Of a stretch of DNA of 64,000 nucleotides, positions 9,600 to 17,847 are shown piece by piece. Numbering within the stretch: the first letter of the stretch is position 1; each line of letters begins with the position of its first letter. This DNA comes from Mojavia pulchra JT2-VF2 (GTDB taxonomy: Bacteria; Cyanobacteriota; Cyanobacteriia; Cyanobacteriales; Nostocaceae), in assembly GCA_019359325.1 (NCBI GenBank), contig JAHHHN010000001.1:496001-560000 (forward strand), given 5' to 3'. The position numbers were made by a program, and so were the translations under genes. Below the pieces are notes generated by a model. That model did not search any database. It saw only the letters and a list, made by a program, of their open reading frames with translations, and was not told the DNA's origin.

Positions 9600-10277
9600 C
9601 TAAACCAAAGAATCTGGATCTACGCCAAGCGATCTGAGACGTTCTGCCAGCATTTGAGCGCGTTGTTCTGCTTGTTTAACTCGTTCTTCTGGTGTTAATA
9701 AACGCTGACCTTGCTCAGTATACCAGTAAAGCCACTCGCGTGTAATGCCTTGATATGTTCCCTGTTCACAGCCAATCCCTAACCCAATTTCCGGTAGCCA
9801 AACGGGATTTACTCGCTGCAATTGATACTTCCCATTTACCAGGCGATACACTTCTAAAGTCTGTTTTCTTCGCCGTTGGGGATTATAAACGACATAATAT
9901 AAAACTTCTAACTGGGCATAAAACTCTTTCTTGGTGCTGTATTCCCCACGCCGTGTTTGAGAAACCACTTCTAGCACCATAGTTGGTACGCGTTGTTCTT
10001 CCCAAAGTAGGTAACTTAAACGCAGATTCTCATCAAAAATACGTTCAACTCCCAGACTCAAAAACCCATCTGGTACGATCGCTGACTGATCGGGATCGTA
10101 ATAAATCCCCATATCAACACCAAAGAACCAGTCCATACGGTCTGACCATGCCATAGCTAGTATGGCTTCCAGTAAACCAGGAATTAAATGTTGCAGCTGA
10201 TTATCCACAGGGGTATCGTCAGAGTCCGGCAAATCCTCGGCGGAGGGTAAGCAGTCTAGCGGATCGTACTGTAGCAT
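9600..10277 (-). CDS. Uma2 family (DUF820) endonuclease-like protein
   Basis: A 225-residue Uma2/DUF820 protein, a restriction-endonuclease-like fold widely amplified in cyanobacteria. The core is visible as IVPDGFLSLG, then TMVLEVVSQTRRGEYSTKKEFYAQLEVLYYVVYNPQRR, holding the acidic and E-x-[VK] positions expected of the PD-(D/E)XK fold. The C-terminal part (TPEERVKQAEQRAQMLAERLRSLGVDPDSL) is a typical charged helical tail. ATG 10277 is the start. The biological role of the family is not established; a mobile-element or nuclease role is suggested by fold only. Confidence 0.88.
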   Translation of the reverse strand: MLQYDPLDCLPSAEDLPDSDDTPVDNQLQHLIPGLLEAILAMAWSDRMDWFFGVDMGIYYDPDQSAIVPDGFLSLGVERIFDENLRLSYLLWEEQRVPTMVLEVVSQTRRGEYSTKKEFYAQLEVLYYVVYNPQRRRKQTLEVYRLVNGKYQLQRVNPVWLPEIGLGIGCEQGTYQGITREWLYWYTEQGQRLLTPEERVKQAEQRAQMLAERLRSLGVDPDSLV

Positions 10278-10400
10278 GATCTGATTAGCGTTTATCTCGT
10301 ACTTTGATCATAAGTGGTTACGCAAAATCATTTATGTCATTGCGAGCGAAATGAAATGTAGCGTAGACGCAATGACAAATGTATATTTAATTTTGCACTA

Positions 10401-12779
10401 CTACTTAGTGCTGCTTACTGAAGTCCGGGCGAATGGAATTTGCTCTTCTAACTCCAGAGAAATAGTTTGATAGAGATGATCGAGCATCGCCCGCACAGAT
10501 GGAGGAAGGGATGTAAAGCGGATGTAGAAGCTGCCTTCTAGTGTAGGTTTTTCCAAGACTTTGGCATAAAAATCTTCACCGACTTCTTGGGGCAGATTTT
10601 TATTCAGCAGGATGAGTTTTAAATTCGTTAGGGGAAGTGGCAATTCTTCTTCAAGGTTTTTGTGCTGAATCAGGGCTTCCTGGCGGGAGAGCTTGATAAT
10701 CTCTGCTTGATACCAGCGATCGCCTACGTGTTTGCTTTCCAAGGTAACGTACTGGAGCGAAATAGCTTCTGGCAAATCTAGGAATTGTTCTTCCGACTTA
10801 GAGAGAAACAGGTTATGCTCTCCACCAATGCCGCTGATTTCATAAAGGTTAATGGGGTCTTTTACTCCTTTCATCTGCACCTTTTGGTGTGTATCCACCT
10901 GCACAATGTCTCGCACCTCAGACAACACATCTTCGGAGATGATAATTTGTCCACCCACACTGCACGCTTCAATGCGGTAGGCAAGGTTAATGTGGCTACC
11001 GACGACACCATACTTTGTACGTTTTTCTGACCCGATGTTGCCGACTACAACCTCACCTGTATGAATGCCAATGCCCATTTCCAGGAGCGGAAAGCCCCAT
11101 TCTTGCATCTGCTGGTTGACGGGAATCATTGCTTGTTGCATAGCGATCGCACACGCAACTGCCCGTTCTGTGTCGTTTGCTCTCACGGTAGGCGCACCAA
11201 ATAATGTCAGAATGCCATCTCCCATGAACTCATCGATTGTACCTTCGTAGCGGGTAATCACATCCGCCATATATTCCAGGTAAAAGTTGAGGATGGTGAT
11301 CACTTGCTCTGGTGACAGCCGTTCGGCTGTAGCTGTGAAGCCGCGCAGATCCGAGATTAAGATGGTGATTTTACGTCGCGTCCCGCCTAACTCTAGCCCA
11401 AGGGGATTTTCTAGCAGATTGCTGACAATCTCATCACTAAGGTAACGCCCAAAGATTTGCCGAATCAGCGCATTTTTATTTTTCAGTTCCCCGTTAATTT
11501 TGGCAAGTGCCTGAGTGCGATCGCGCACCTTTTCTTCTAGAGTTTCAAACAATTCCTTTAACTGTTTTGCCATGCAGGTGAAAGACTCAGCCAGTTCCCC
11601 AATCTCATCAGACCGTTCAATTGGCAGTTCTTGCTCCCAGCTTCCATCTGCCAGATCCTTGGCGGCGGTATTCAAACGCTGAATCGGCTTGACAATCCAG
11701 AGGGATGTTTGCAGTCCCACCACCATTGCAATAATCAGCGACAGCAGGCACAGCAGCGTCGTGATCCGGGTATTTGCCTGGATGCGTTCCATGAAATCCG
11801 CTTCCGGCATAACAACCACAATTAACCAATCCAACCCCCTACCATCCTGTAACGGCGTAACTTGAAGAAATTGCCGATTTCCTTGGATATCAAAGTCTAG
11901 TAGTTGGCTATTTTGAATTTGTGTAAAATTGCCAAACTTTTGTTGTAAATGTTTAGCACTCTGCTGGATTAGATAATTTTTACTCTCAAAAGCTTTAATC
12001 CGTTGCGGCTGGTTACTGGTAATTTGGTAGGTTGCATCGGGCGTAGATGTGGCAACCAGCATACCAGAACGTTCCATAATGAACGTCTGACCAGAGGTGC
12101 CAATCTTTAAGCTTTGCAGAAATGCATTCACCTGGGAAAAAATAAAATCGCTACCAAGGACACCCTTGAGTTTTCCTTGCTTGTCATACACAGGTTGGGC
12201 TGCTGTAATTGCTAGTCCCCCTGTACTGAAGTCCCGATAGATTTGGCTCCATGTAGGTTGACCTGCCTGAACTGCCTGCTTGTACCAGGGACGTTGGCGT
12301 GCATCGAAATCCGGCAAAGCTTCGATTAGACGTGCGCGATCGCCCTGTGCATTGGTCGCAAAGTACTGGTTGTATCCTGTAGACTGATTGCGTTGAATTA
12401 CCTGCAAATCACCATTCGGTAAGCGTCTTGCTCCTAAATATTCTCCTGTAACGCTACCGTAAAAGTTGTAGGTGATCACTGGAAAGGTACGGATCTGCTG
12501 CCAGAAATACTTCTGTTTATACTGGGTATTTTGAGTATCTAACTGTCCTAACTCAATCGAATTTGCATTCAGCCGATTGATCAGATGGGGTGTTTCCACA
12601 TAAAGCAGTAGCCTCTCGTTGACCCGTGCGGTTACCTCATCCCGGAGTTGGGTGGCGACCTCGTTCACTGCACGTTGCCCATTGCGGAAGGAAAAATATC
12701 CGGTCAGCCCTACAGCCGTAATTACCTGGAGTAGTGTAGATACAATAAAAATGACTCGTAGCGGCATTTTTCTATACAT
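10401..12779 (-). CDS. Membrane-bound class III nucleotide cyclase with sensor domain and HAMP
   Basis: The 792-residue protein has an N-terminal membrane helix (about 8-28), a large extracytoplasmic dCache-like sensor (about 30-335), a second helix (about 338-362), a HAMP linker with coiled coil (365-440) and a class III cyclase domain (about 465-640). The two metal-binding Asp residues are seen in ISDLRGFT and MGDGIL. The purine-selecting position in DEFMGD is Glu, not Lys, and the partner position in KYGVVGSHINLA is Gly, which fits guanylyl cyclases better than adenylyl cyclases. Residues about 670-780 form an extra, possibly PilZ-like domain. It starts at ATG 12779 and follows recJ on the same strand after 166 bp. 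The signal sensed is unknown. Confidence 0.9.
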   Translation of the reverse strand: MYRKMPLRVIFIVSTLLQVITAVGLTGYFSFRNGQRAVNEVATQLRDEVTARVNERLLLYVETPHLINRLNANSIELGQLDTQNTQYKQKYFWQQIRTFPVITYNFYGSVTGEYLGARRLPNGDLQVIQRNQSTGYNQYFATNAQGDRARLIEALPDFDARQRPWYKQAVQAGQPTWSQIYRDFSTGGLAITAAQPVYDKQGKLKGVLGSDFIFSQVNAFLQSLKIGTSGQTFIMERSGMLVATSTPDATYQITSNQPQRIKAFESKNYLIQQSAKHLQQKFGNFTQIQNSQLLDFDIQGNRQFLQVTPLQDGRGLDWLIVVVMPEADFMERIQANTRITTLLCLLSLIIAMVVGLQTSLWIVKPIQRLNTAAKDLADGSWEQELPIERSDEIGELAESFTCMAKQLKELFETLEEKVRDRTQALAKINGELKNKNALIRQIFGRYLSDEIVSNLLENPLGLELGGTRRKITILISDLRGFTATAERLSPEQVITILNFYLEYMADVITRYEGTIDEFMGDGILTLFGAPTVRANDTERAVACAIAMQQAMIPVNQQMQEWGFPLLEMGIGIHTGEVVVGNIGSEKRTKYGVVGSHINLAYRIEACSVGGQIIISEDVLSEVRDIVQVDTHQKVQMKGVKDPINLYEISGIGGEHNLFLSKSEEQFLDLPEAISLQYVTLESKHVGDRWYQAEIIKLSRQEALIQHKNLEEELPLPLTNLKLILLNKNLPQEVGEDFYAKVLEKPTLEGSFYIRFTSLPPSVRAMLDHLYQTISLELEEQIPFARTSVSSTK

Positions 12780-12945
12780 AATTTTGATAGCTAAATGCGT
12801 GGTCTCGCACCAGCCGGTATCCTCCAGGTAAATTCTCCTTTCTTCCAGGATTCCCAGATAACGAGGATGATTTAACCAAAATTATGGTTGATTAAATAGG
12901 AAGTTATTATTAAATCCGATCGCCCGCTCACGTACATCAAACAGA

Positions 12946-15336
12946 CTACTGAGTATTAACCATCGCCACAATAGTAGATAGAGGTACTTCTGCAAAATAC
13001 TCCCGCTGAAATTGTTCTTCGCGCACAGCAGCTAAAAATTTAGTAGCAGCCGCATCAGCTTGAGTTTCCGAGGCATTTTTAGATTCTTGACTAATTCTCA
13101 AATAATTGTCTTGGCGTTGAAGTGTGAATCCTAAATATTTTAAAGCTCTGATTCCTAAAAGTAAGGTTTGGTCGCCGATGCCCAGTTTCTCTAACAGTTG
13201 GACGCGAGTAACTAGTTGATTGGTGCGGCTGAGGTATTTGGCAATTCCGACAAGGGTAAGCCAAATTTGGGCGGGTGGTTGATGATTGGGTTTAGACCAG
13301 GCGATCACAAGTTTTTGGTTATTGTAAACTGAGCGTTTCCACCAAGCACGTAAATCATCCCAACTAGTTGGGCATTCTTCGAGGATCAGTGCGGAGTTGT
13401 GAGTTGTGATTTCTGAGTGTTCTTGATTGCGCCAGTCTAAGATGAGTGCTGAGTTTTGAGTGCTGAGTACTGAGTTAGCGCTGGGACGGACGGCAATTAA
13501 TCTGATTTCATAGCGTTTTTTAAAGGTGTTATAGTCCAGTTCGGCTATGCAATCACATCTACCTATGGGTAATTCATCTTTGTAGTGTCCCCACCAAATA
13601 CCCGGAAAAGCATTTCTGCTGGAATCATCCCGGATATCAAACTCGGTTTTGATGTACTGTACTTTTTTCCCTTGGGAATCTTGTTGATTGCGATGCCAAG
13701 CATTTTCAAACCAGCAGTTTTGAATCAACAGTTTTGGAACAGGATTACCCATTCCACAAGGTTCTAATACTTTTAGTTCTAAAAATAATTCTTTCCCTAA
13801 ATCACCTACTGTGACCGCTATGTCTGCTTGCACTGTAGGCGTTAGATTTTTACCACCTAAAGATTGCCGTAACCTTTGATTAATTGCTTCTGTAAATAAG
13901 GGAATATTTTCCACCGCCAGACTCAAACCCGCCGCAAAGGGATGTCCCCCAAAGCGATGCAATAGATGTGCTTGGTCTTTAACTAATTGATATAAATCGA
14001 CCGAATTCACCGAACGGGCAGAACCACGGGCTAATGAGAGTGCTGAGTTCTGAGTGCTGAGTGCTGAGTGTTGAGTGTTGAGTGTTGAGTCCTGAGTAAT
14101 AATTTCTCCCCCTGCTCCCCTGCTCCCCTGCTCCCCTGCTACTTCTGTACTCAATAAAATCGTGGGGCGGCCTGTTTCTTGTGCTACTTGTCCGGCGACT
14201 AAGCCTAAAACGCCTACGGGCCATTGGGAATCTTCCAGAACGATCGCACTGGTGGTAGATAAATCTAATTGGGTAAGTTTTTGTGCAACTTGAGTTTGTA
14301 CATCTTTCTGCAAAGACTTACGGCGGGCGTTAGCTAGTTCTGTATCTTCTGCGAGTTCATTACAACGTTTCACATCCCGGCTGGTGAGTAGTTCTACACA
14401 AAAGCTAGCATCACCTTGAATGCGGCTAACTGCATTGATGCGCGGCCCCAAACCAAAGGAAATATCTGTGGGGCGATCGCCACTTTTTTGGCACAATTCT
14501 AATAATCTCCCCACCCCCGGACGTCGCCTAGCTGTTGGTGGTTGTTTAAAATCTTCCTGTAGTCTTTGAATTCCCAATTGCGCCAAATATCGGCAATCTC
14601 CACTTAGCTCTACCAAGTCGGCAATTAAACCTACTGCTACTAAATCCAACAAATCTGCCAATGGATTTTGAGGCACATCAGGCAAGGTTAAATACAAGGC
14701 TTCTACCAACTTGTAAGCTACCGCCACCCCAGACAAATTAAACAGCGGATGTTCATTGGGCAAATTACGGGGGTTGATAATCGCTGTTACTGGTGGACGT
14801 TCTGCGGGTAATGTGTGATGGTCTGTAACTATGACATCAATACCTAACTGTTTGGCATAAATAATTTCATCTATATTTGTGCTGCCAGTGTCGCAAGTGA
14901 CAATTAATGTACAACCTTGTTTTTTTAAGTTATCAATTCCTGAAAGATTGAGTCCGTGAGATTCCGTGAGACGATTAGGAATGTAGTAAATTAACTGAGC
15001 ATTTTGCACAAAAAATTGCCCCAAACCATCCCATAGCACAGATGTAGAGGTTATACCGTCAGCGTCAAAGTCTCCCCAAATGGCAATTTTCTCACCAGCA
15101 TTGCGTGCTTGTTGCAATCGTTCCACTGCTAGATGCATTTCTTGACCAAACTCAAAGGGGCTGGCTGGTTGATAAGCTTTATAGTTGACGAATGCTTCTA
15201 ATTGTGAGCTATCTTGTATTCCCCGTTGCCACAATAATTGCGCTGCAAAAACTCCACCTGATGCAGGTGTATACTTTTTCACACTTTGAATAAACCACTC
15301 TGGTGCTTGTTCAGTTGCCGCTAGAATCCACTGCAT
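12946..15336 (-). CDS. recJ: Single-stranded-DNA-specific 5'-3' exonuclease RecJ
   Basis: RecJ degrades single-stranded DNA 5' to 3' in recombination and mismatch or excision repair. The DHH phosphoesterase motifs are present: IWGDFDADGITST, VTCDTGS and VTDHHTLP; DHHA1 and OB regions follow (GLGPRINAVSRI, HRFGGHPFAAGLS). I start it at ATG 15336 (MQWILAATEQ), since the upstream TTG adds only nine unlike residues. About 796 residues, longer than usual, because repeat-derived segments have entered the frame: one before LARGSARS (14038-14140) and another near the C-terminal third (13394-13478). Both keep the frame open, so the enzyme is probably functional. Confidence 0.93.
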   Translation of the reverse strand: MQWILAATEQAPEWFIQSVKKYTPASGGVFAAQLLWQRGIQDSSQLEAFVNYKAYQPASPFEFGQEMHLAVERLQQARNAGEKIAIWGDFDADGITSTSVLWDGLGQFFVQNAQLIYYIPNRLTESHGLNLSGIDNLKKQGCTLIVTCDTGSTNIDEIIYAKQLGIDVIVTDHHTLPAERPPVTAIINPRNLPNEHPLFNLSGVAVAYKLVEALYLTLPDVPQNPLADLLDLVAVGLIADLVELSGDCRYLAQLGIQRLQEDFKQPPTARRRPGVGRLLELCQKSGDRPTDISFGLGPRINAVSRIQGDASFCVELLTSRDVKRCNELAEDTELANARRKSLQKDVQTQVAQKLTQLDLSTTSAIVLEDSQWPVGVLGLVAGQVAQETGRPTILLSTEVAGEQGSRGAGGEIITQDSTLNTQHSALSTQNSALSLARGSARSVNSVDLYQLVKDQAHLLHRFGGHPFAAGLSLAVENIPLFTEAINQRLRQSLGGKNLTPTVQADIAVTVGDLGKELFLELKVLEPCGMGNPVPKLLIQNCWFENAWHRNQQDSQGKKVQYIKTEFDIRDDSSRNAFPGIWWGHYKDELPIGRCDCIAELDYNTFKKRYEIRLIAVRPSANSVLSTQNSALILDWRNQEHSEITTHNSALILEECPTSWDDLRAWWKRSVYNNQKLVIAWSKPNHQPPAQIWLTLVGIAKYLSRTNQLVTRVQLLEKLGIGDQTLLLGIRALKYLGFTLQRQDNYLRISQESKNASETQADAAATKFLAAVREEQFQREYFAEVPLSTIVAMVNTQ
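13394..13478. repeat. GAG-type heptanucleotide repeats inside recJ (C-terminal part)
   Basis: Two runs of 7-bp units: four at 13394-13421 (GAGTTGT, GAGTTGT, GATTTCT, GAGTGTT) and five at 13444-13478 (GAGTGCT, GAGTTTT, GAGTGCT, GAGTACT, GAGTTAG). They are of the short tandemly repeated (STRR) type known in Nostocales and are translated, on the minus strand, into Ser/Thr/Asn/Gln-rich peptide such as LSTQNSALIL. Confidence 0.8.
14038..14140. repeat. Heptamer and octamer tandem repeats inside recJ
   Basis: Nine heptamers run from 14038 to 14100 (GAGTGCT, GAGTTCT, GAGTGTT and similar), followed at 14109-14140 by four exact copies of the octamer CCCCTGCT. On the minus strand they are translated as a Gly/Ser-rich piece from the octamers (GEQGSRGAGG) and a Ser/Thr/Gln-rich piece (STLNTQHSALSTQNSALS). 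Confidence 0.88.
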
Positions 15337-15462
15337 TTGAAAATTTAAAATTAAAAATTCCAAAAATTTCTAAATCTAAAATAGAACCTTATAGGCAAGA
15401 GCCTACAACGAGAGCATAAAAATCTTTCTCCCCAGTCCCCAATGCCCAATACCCAGTCCCAA

Positions 15463-16125
15463 TTAAATCGGTGCTTGGTCTTCTGTTGTAATTTCATTAA
15501 CTAAAGGATTGAGTACTGCATCGCTAGCAAATCCATCAGTCTTACGGGCACGAATAGCTGGGCGGGTTCGTGGTACGCGTTGCGGAGCAGCTCGCCGATA
15601 ACCTGCTCTTTCAGCTTTTTGATGTTCATAATCAATCAGTCTGCCGTAGTGTTCATGCTTGCTTAAATTCATCGACAGAAAAATATGCTGACGGATATTT
15701 CCAAAACCTTTGCGGTTGAAAAACTTCACTGCGGGAACGTTGGTAGGATCGGTGTCTACCAGCATGAACCGCGCCCCATCTTCGATCATCCGGGCGACAA
15801 TTTTATCAACTAATTTATCTGCTACTCCCCGACGCTGAAACATAGGATTCACTCCCAGCCAGAGAATATATCCATAAGTCCAAGATGCTTTGGTGATGAT
15901 GGTTCCTAAAATGAATCCTGCTAGTTCCTCATCTATTTCAGCTACTAAGCAATATTCTGGATCTGTATTGTAAAGTCCTATTACTTCCCATTCATCCCAA
16001 GTTCTATATAAATAAGGATATAAATCACTCGTAAATAGTCCTTCTCCCAAGTGGTAGACGGGGGCTATGTCGTCAATTCCTAATTCACGGACATAAACTG
16101 TCCCCATGTCATCAACGTTTGTCAT
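15463..16125 (-). CDS. GNAT family N-acetyltransferase
   Basis: Residues about 10-160 form a GNAT fold that transfers an acetyl group from acetyl-CoA to an amine. The acetyl-CoA loop is seen in LWLGVNPMFQRRGVADKLVDKIV (the R/Q-x-x-G-x-A pattern) and the late NVPAVKFFNRKGFG motif is typical. A basic tail of about 55 residues (QKAERAGYRRAAPQRVPRTR) extends beyond the fold and may bind nucleic acid or ribosomes. It starts at ATG 16125 and lies between a PD-(D/E)XK nuclease gene and recJ on the same strand. The substrate is unknown. Confidence 0.87.
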   Translation of the reverse strand: MTNVDDMGTVYVRELGIDDIAPVYHLGEGLFTSDLYPYLYRTWDEWEVIGLYNTDPEYCLVAEIDEELAGFILGTIITKASWTYGYILWLGVNPMFQRRGVADKLVDKIVARMIEDGARFMLVDTDPTNVPAVKFFNRKGFGNIRQHIFLSMNLSKHEHYGRLIDYEHQKAERAGYRRAAPQRVPRTRPAIRARKTDGFASDAVLNPLVNEITTEDQAPI

Positions 16126-16263
16126 ACTGCTTAAAATTGTGATTACTTAAATATAGATATTTTTTAAAGTTTAGTGATATCCATTTTGCCAGGAATGGAG
16201 AACGTAGGGTAAGCATTGTCTACCAAAACCCGGAAATAGTGCTTAATGTCTACCCTACAATTA

Positions 16264-17067
16264 TTAAAGTGAAACTTCTTGAATATTGTTGATATTTGGC
16301 AGTGTATTGCTAGCTATTGCTTCCGCATCATTTTGTGTACGTTGGCAGCGAGTGGCAAATTGACAAAAATTGCAGGCTTTATTTCCTACTGGTAATTGGG
16401 GAAATTGCTCTTGTTTTTGGTAACGTTCCAGCCAATAAGTTAAATCGCTTAACAAATCATTAAGTTCTTTTGCTGTTTTCTGATGCTGGGCATTACTGTA
16501 ACTAAATTTAATGTTCTGCGGTTTGCCTTCAGACTGAACAAACCAATAAGTCATAGAAATATTTTCTGGCAAATAATCGCTAGTTTCTGCCAAAACATAC
16601 ATATAAAGACGTGTTTGCCAGTTCCGTTCTAATTTGCGTTTGTCTGGTGGTTTAGGATAAGTTTTCCAGTCTAGAATTTGTGCTTTTTGATTATCTGCAA
16701 TTAATAAATCATAAATAACAGTGAGTAAATAATCTTGAACTTGTAGGGTGCGGTAGTGTTCGCTTTCCCGGAAAGTTTGGCTATTGGCAGCAGGTGTTAA
16801 AATTTCTGGTGCAGCATTGGCAAAAGCTGTCATCCAGCTTTGTAGTTGGGTATCCGCTTGCAAAAAGCTATGAATTGGTAAACCCATTTCGCGCTGTTGC
16901 ATCAGCAAGTGAAAGCGACTACCTAAAGTTTGTCGTTCTTCCTGTTCTGGATCTGCGGGAGAATTGAGGCTTTCTAAGTAAGTATGTTGAAACTGACGAG
17001 GACAACGTTCTAATAAGTTAAGTTGTCCTTGGGAAATTCGTAATAGTTGATTTGAAGTTGTCAGCAT
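16264..17067 (-). CDS. PD-(D/E)XK nuclease superfamily protein with likely Fe-S cysteines (RecB/AddB/Cas4-like)
   Basis: A 267-residue RecB-nuclease-like protein. It opens with ISQGQLNLLERCPRQFQHTYL, the S-x-S/G-x-L...C-P start of this family; GSRFHLLMQQ holds the early His; ILDWKTY gives the D-x-K of the active site; QTRLYMYVLAE is the downstream QxxxY-type motif. One N-terminal Cys (CPRQF) and three C-terminal ones (CNFCQFATRC) match the 4Fe-4S arrangement of AddB and Cas4. No CRISPR array or cas gene is in the window, so a stand-alone repair or recombination nuclease is more likely than a Cas4. It starts at ATG 17067, beside the tandem repeat array. Confidence 0.87.
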   Translation of the reverse strand: MLTTSNQLLRISQGQLNLLERCPRQFQHTYLESLNSPADPEQEERQTLGSRFHLLMQQREMGLPIHSFLQADTQLQSWMTAFANAAPEILTPAANSQTFRESEHYRTLQVQDYLLTVIYDLLIADNQKAQILDWKTYPKPPDKRKLERNWQTRLYMYVLAETSDYLPENISMTYWFVQSEGKPQNIKFSYSNAQHQKTAKELNDLLSDLTYWLERYQKQEQFPQLPVGNKACNFCQFATRCQRTQNDAEAIASNTLPNINNIQEVSL

Positions 17068-17094
17068 TCTTATATTTTAGAAGCGATCGCAGTG

Positions 17095-17409
17095 TTAACG
17101 GAGTTCAAAGCCTCGTTCACGGAGTTCAAAGCCTCGTTCACGGAGTTCAAAGCCTCGTTCACGGAGTTCAAAGCCTCATTCACGAGTATCAAAGACTCGT
17201 TAACGGAGTTCAAAGACTCATTCACGAGTATCAAAGACTCGTTAACGGAGTTCAAAGACTCATTCACGAGTATCAAAGCCTCGTTAACGGAGTTCAAAGA
17301 CTCATTCACGAGTATCAAAGACTCATTAACGGAGTTCAAAGACTCATTAACGGAGTTCAAAGCCTCGTTAACGGAGTTCAAAGACTCATTCACGAGTATC
17401 AAAGCCTCG
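17095..17409. repeat. Tandem array of fifteen 21-bp units
   Basis: Fifteen head-to-tail 21-bp units without gaps. Two main unit types alternate: TTAACGGAGTTCAAAGACTC(A/G) and TTCACGAGTATCAAAGACTC(A/G), with A/C variation in AAAGMCTC. Because 21 is a multiple of 3, three of six frames stay open: plus strand LVHGVQS and FTEFKAS heptads, minus strand LNSVNES heptad. All look like coiled-coil heptads, but none of the three frames has an ATG or a ribosome site before the array. I record it as a repeat, not a gene. It begins 28 bp from the start of the PD-(D/E)XK nuclease gene. Confidence 0.93.
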
Positions 17410-17426
17410 TTAACGAAAGCCTGTAG

Positions 17427-17570
17427 TCTATTACATATACAGGTGAGTTCTTAAAAGCACTGCGATTGCCTACACCTGATGAAGCGAAGAACATTACTGA
17501 GGCGACAGGGCTAACAGCAGCGCAAGTATTGATACCAAAAGCTTTAGGGGATGTAAAAGATAAAAAATAA
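17427..17570 (+). pseudogene. Possible 3' remnant of a gene abutting the 21-bp array
   Basis: After the stop at 17424-17426 the same plus-strand frame that reads LVHGVQS through the array stays open to TAA 17568. It encodes a protein-like tail (YTGEFLKALRLPTPDEAKNI, then TEATGLTAAQVLIPKALGD) with amphipathic helical character and no start codon. I infer a gene whose 5' part was replaced or disrupted by repeat expansion. The family is not recognised. Confidence 0.35.
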
Positions 17571-17631
17571 AAGGTAAAAGGATGAATTAACTTTGTTTTT
17601 CCATCCCCTTACCTTTTTATGTACCTGATGC

Positions 17632-17835
17632 TTATTTAATGTTAGCCCTTGCGTCCCTAACTGCGGCAACAAAAAATAATCCTGTGAGTGGAATGCTCAA
17701 TGCTAGGATAATCGCAGTCATTTGCACGCCTAAATCTGGTTGTCCAGAACTGAGTTCAAAAATTGAACCGACAGCCGCGATCGCTGTTACACAAGAACCG
17801 CCTAAAAATAAACCGCTTTTTGGAGTTAAATACAC
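17632..17835 (-). CDS. Small two-helix membrane protein, unknown function
   Basis: A 67-residue protein starting at GTG 17835, 12 bp past the def stop, with a purine-rich GGGTGGT stretch upstream of the start. It has two hydrophobic stretches, GLFLGGSCVTAIAAVGSIF and MTAIILALSIPLTGLFFVAA, and a basic end (RDARANIK) that would sit in the cytoplasm. Close spacing suggests co-transcription with def. The family is not named here. Confidence 0.65.
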   Translation of the reverse strand: MYLTPKSGLFLGGSCVTAIAAVGSIFELSSGQPDLGVQMTAIILALSIPLTGLFFVAAVRDARANIK

Positions 17836-17847
17836 TACTAGACCACC

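Noticed and set aside
16264-17067. Cas4 of a CRISPR system
   Set aside because: No CRISPR array, cas1 or cas2 in the window. The 21-bp array has no spacers, so it is not CRISPR.
17052-17454. Genes of 110-124 codons on both strands across the 21-bp array
   Set aside because: All are forced open by the 21-bp period; starts are TTG or lie in the repeat, and none has a ribosome site.
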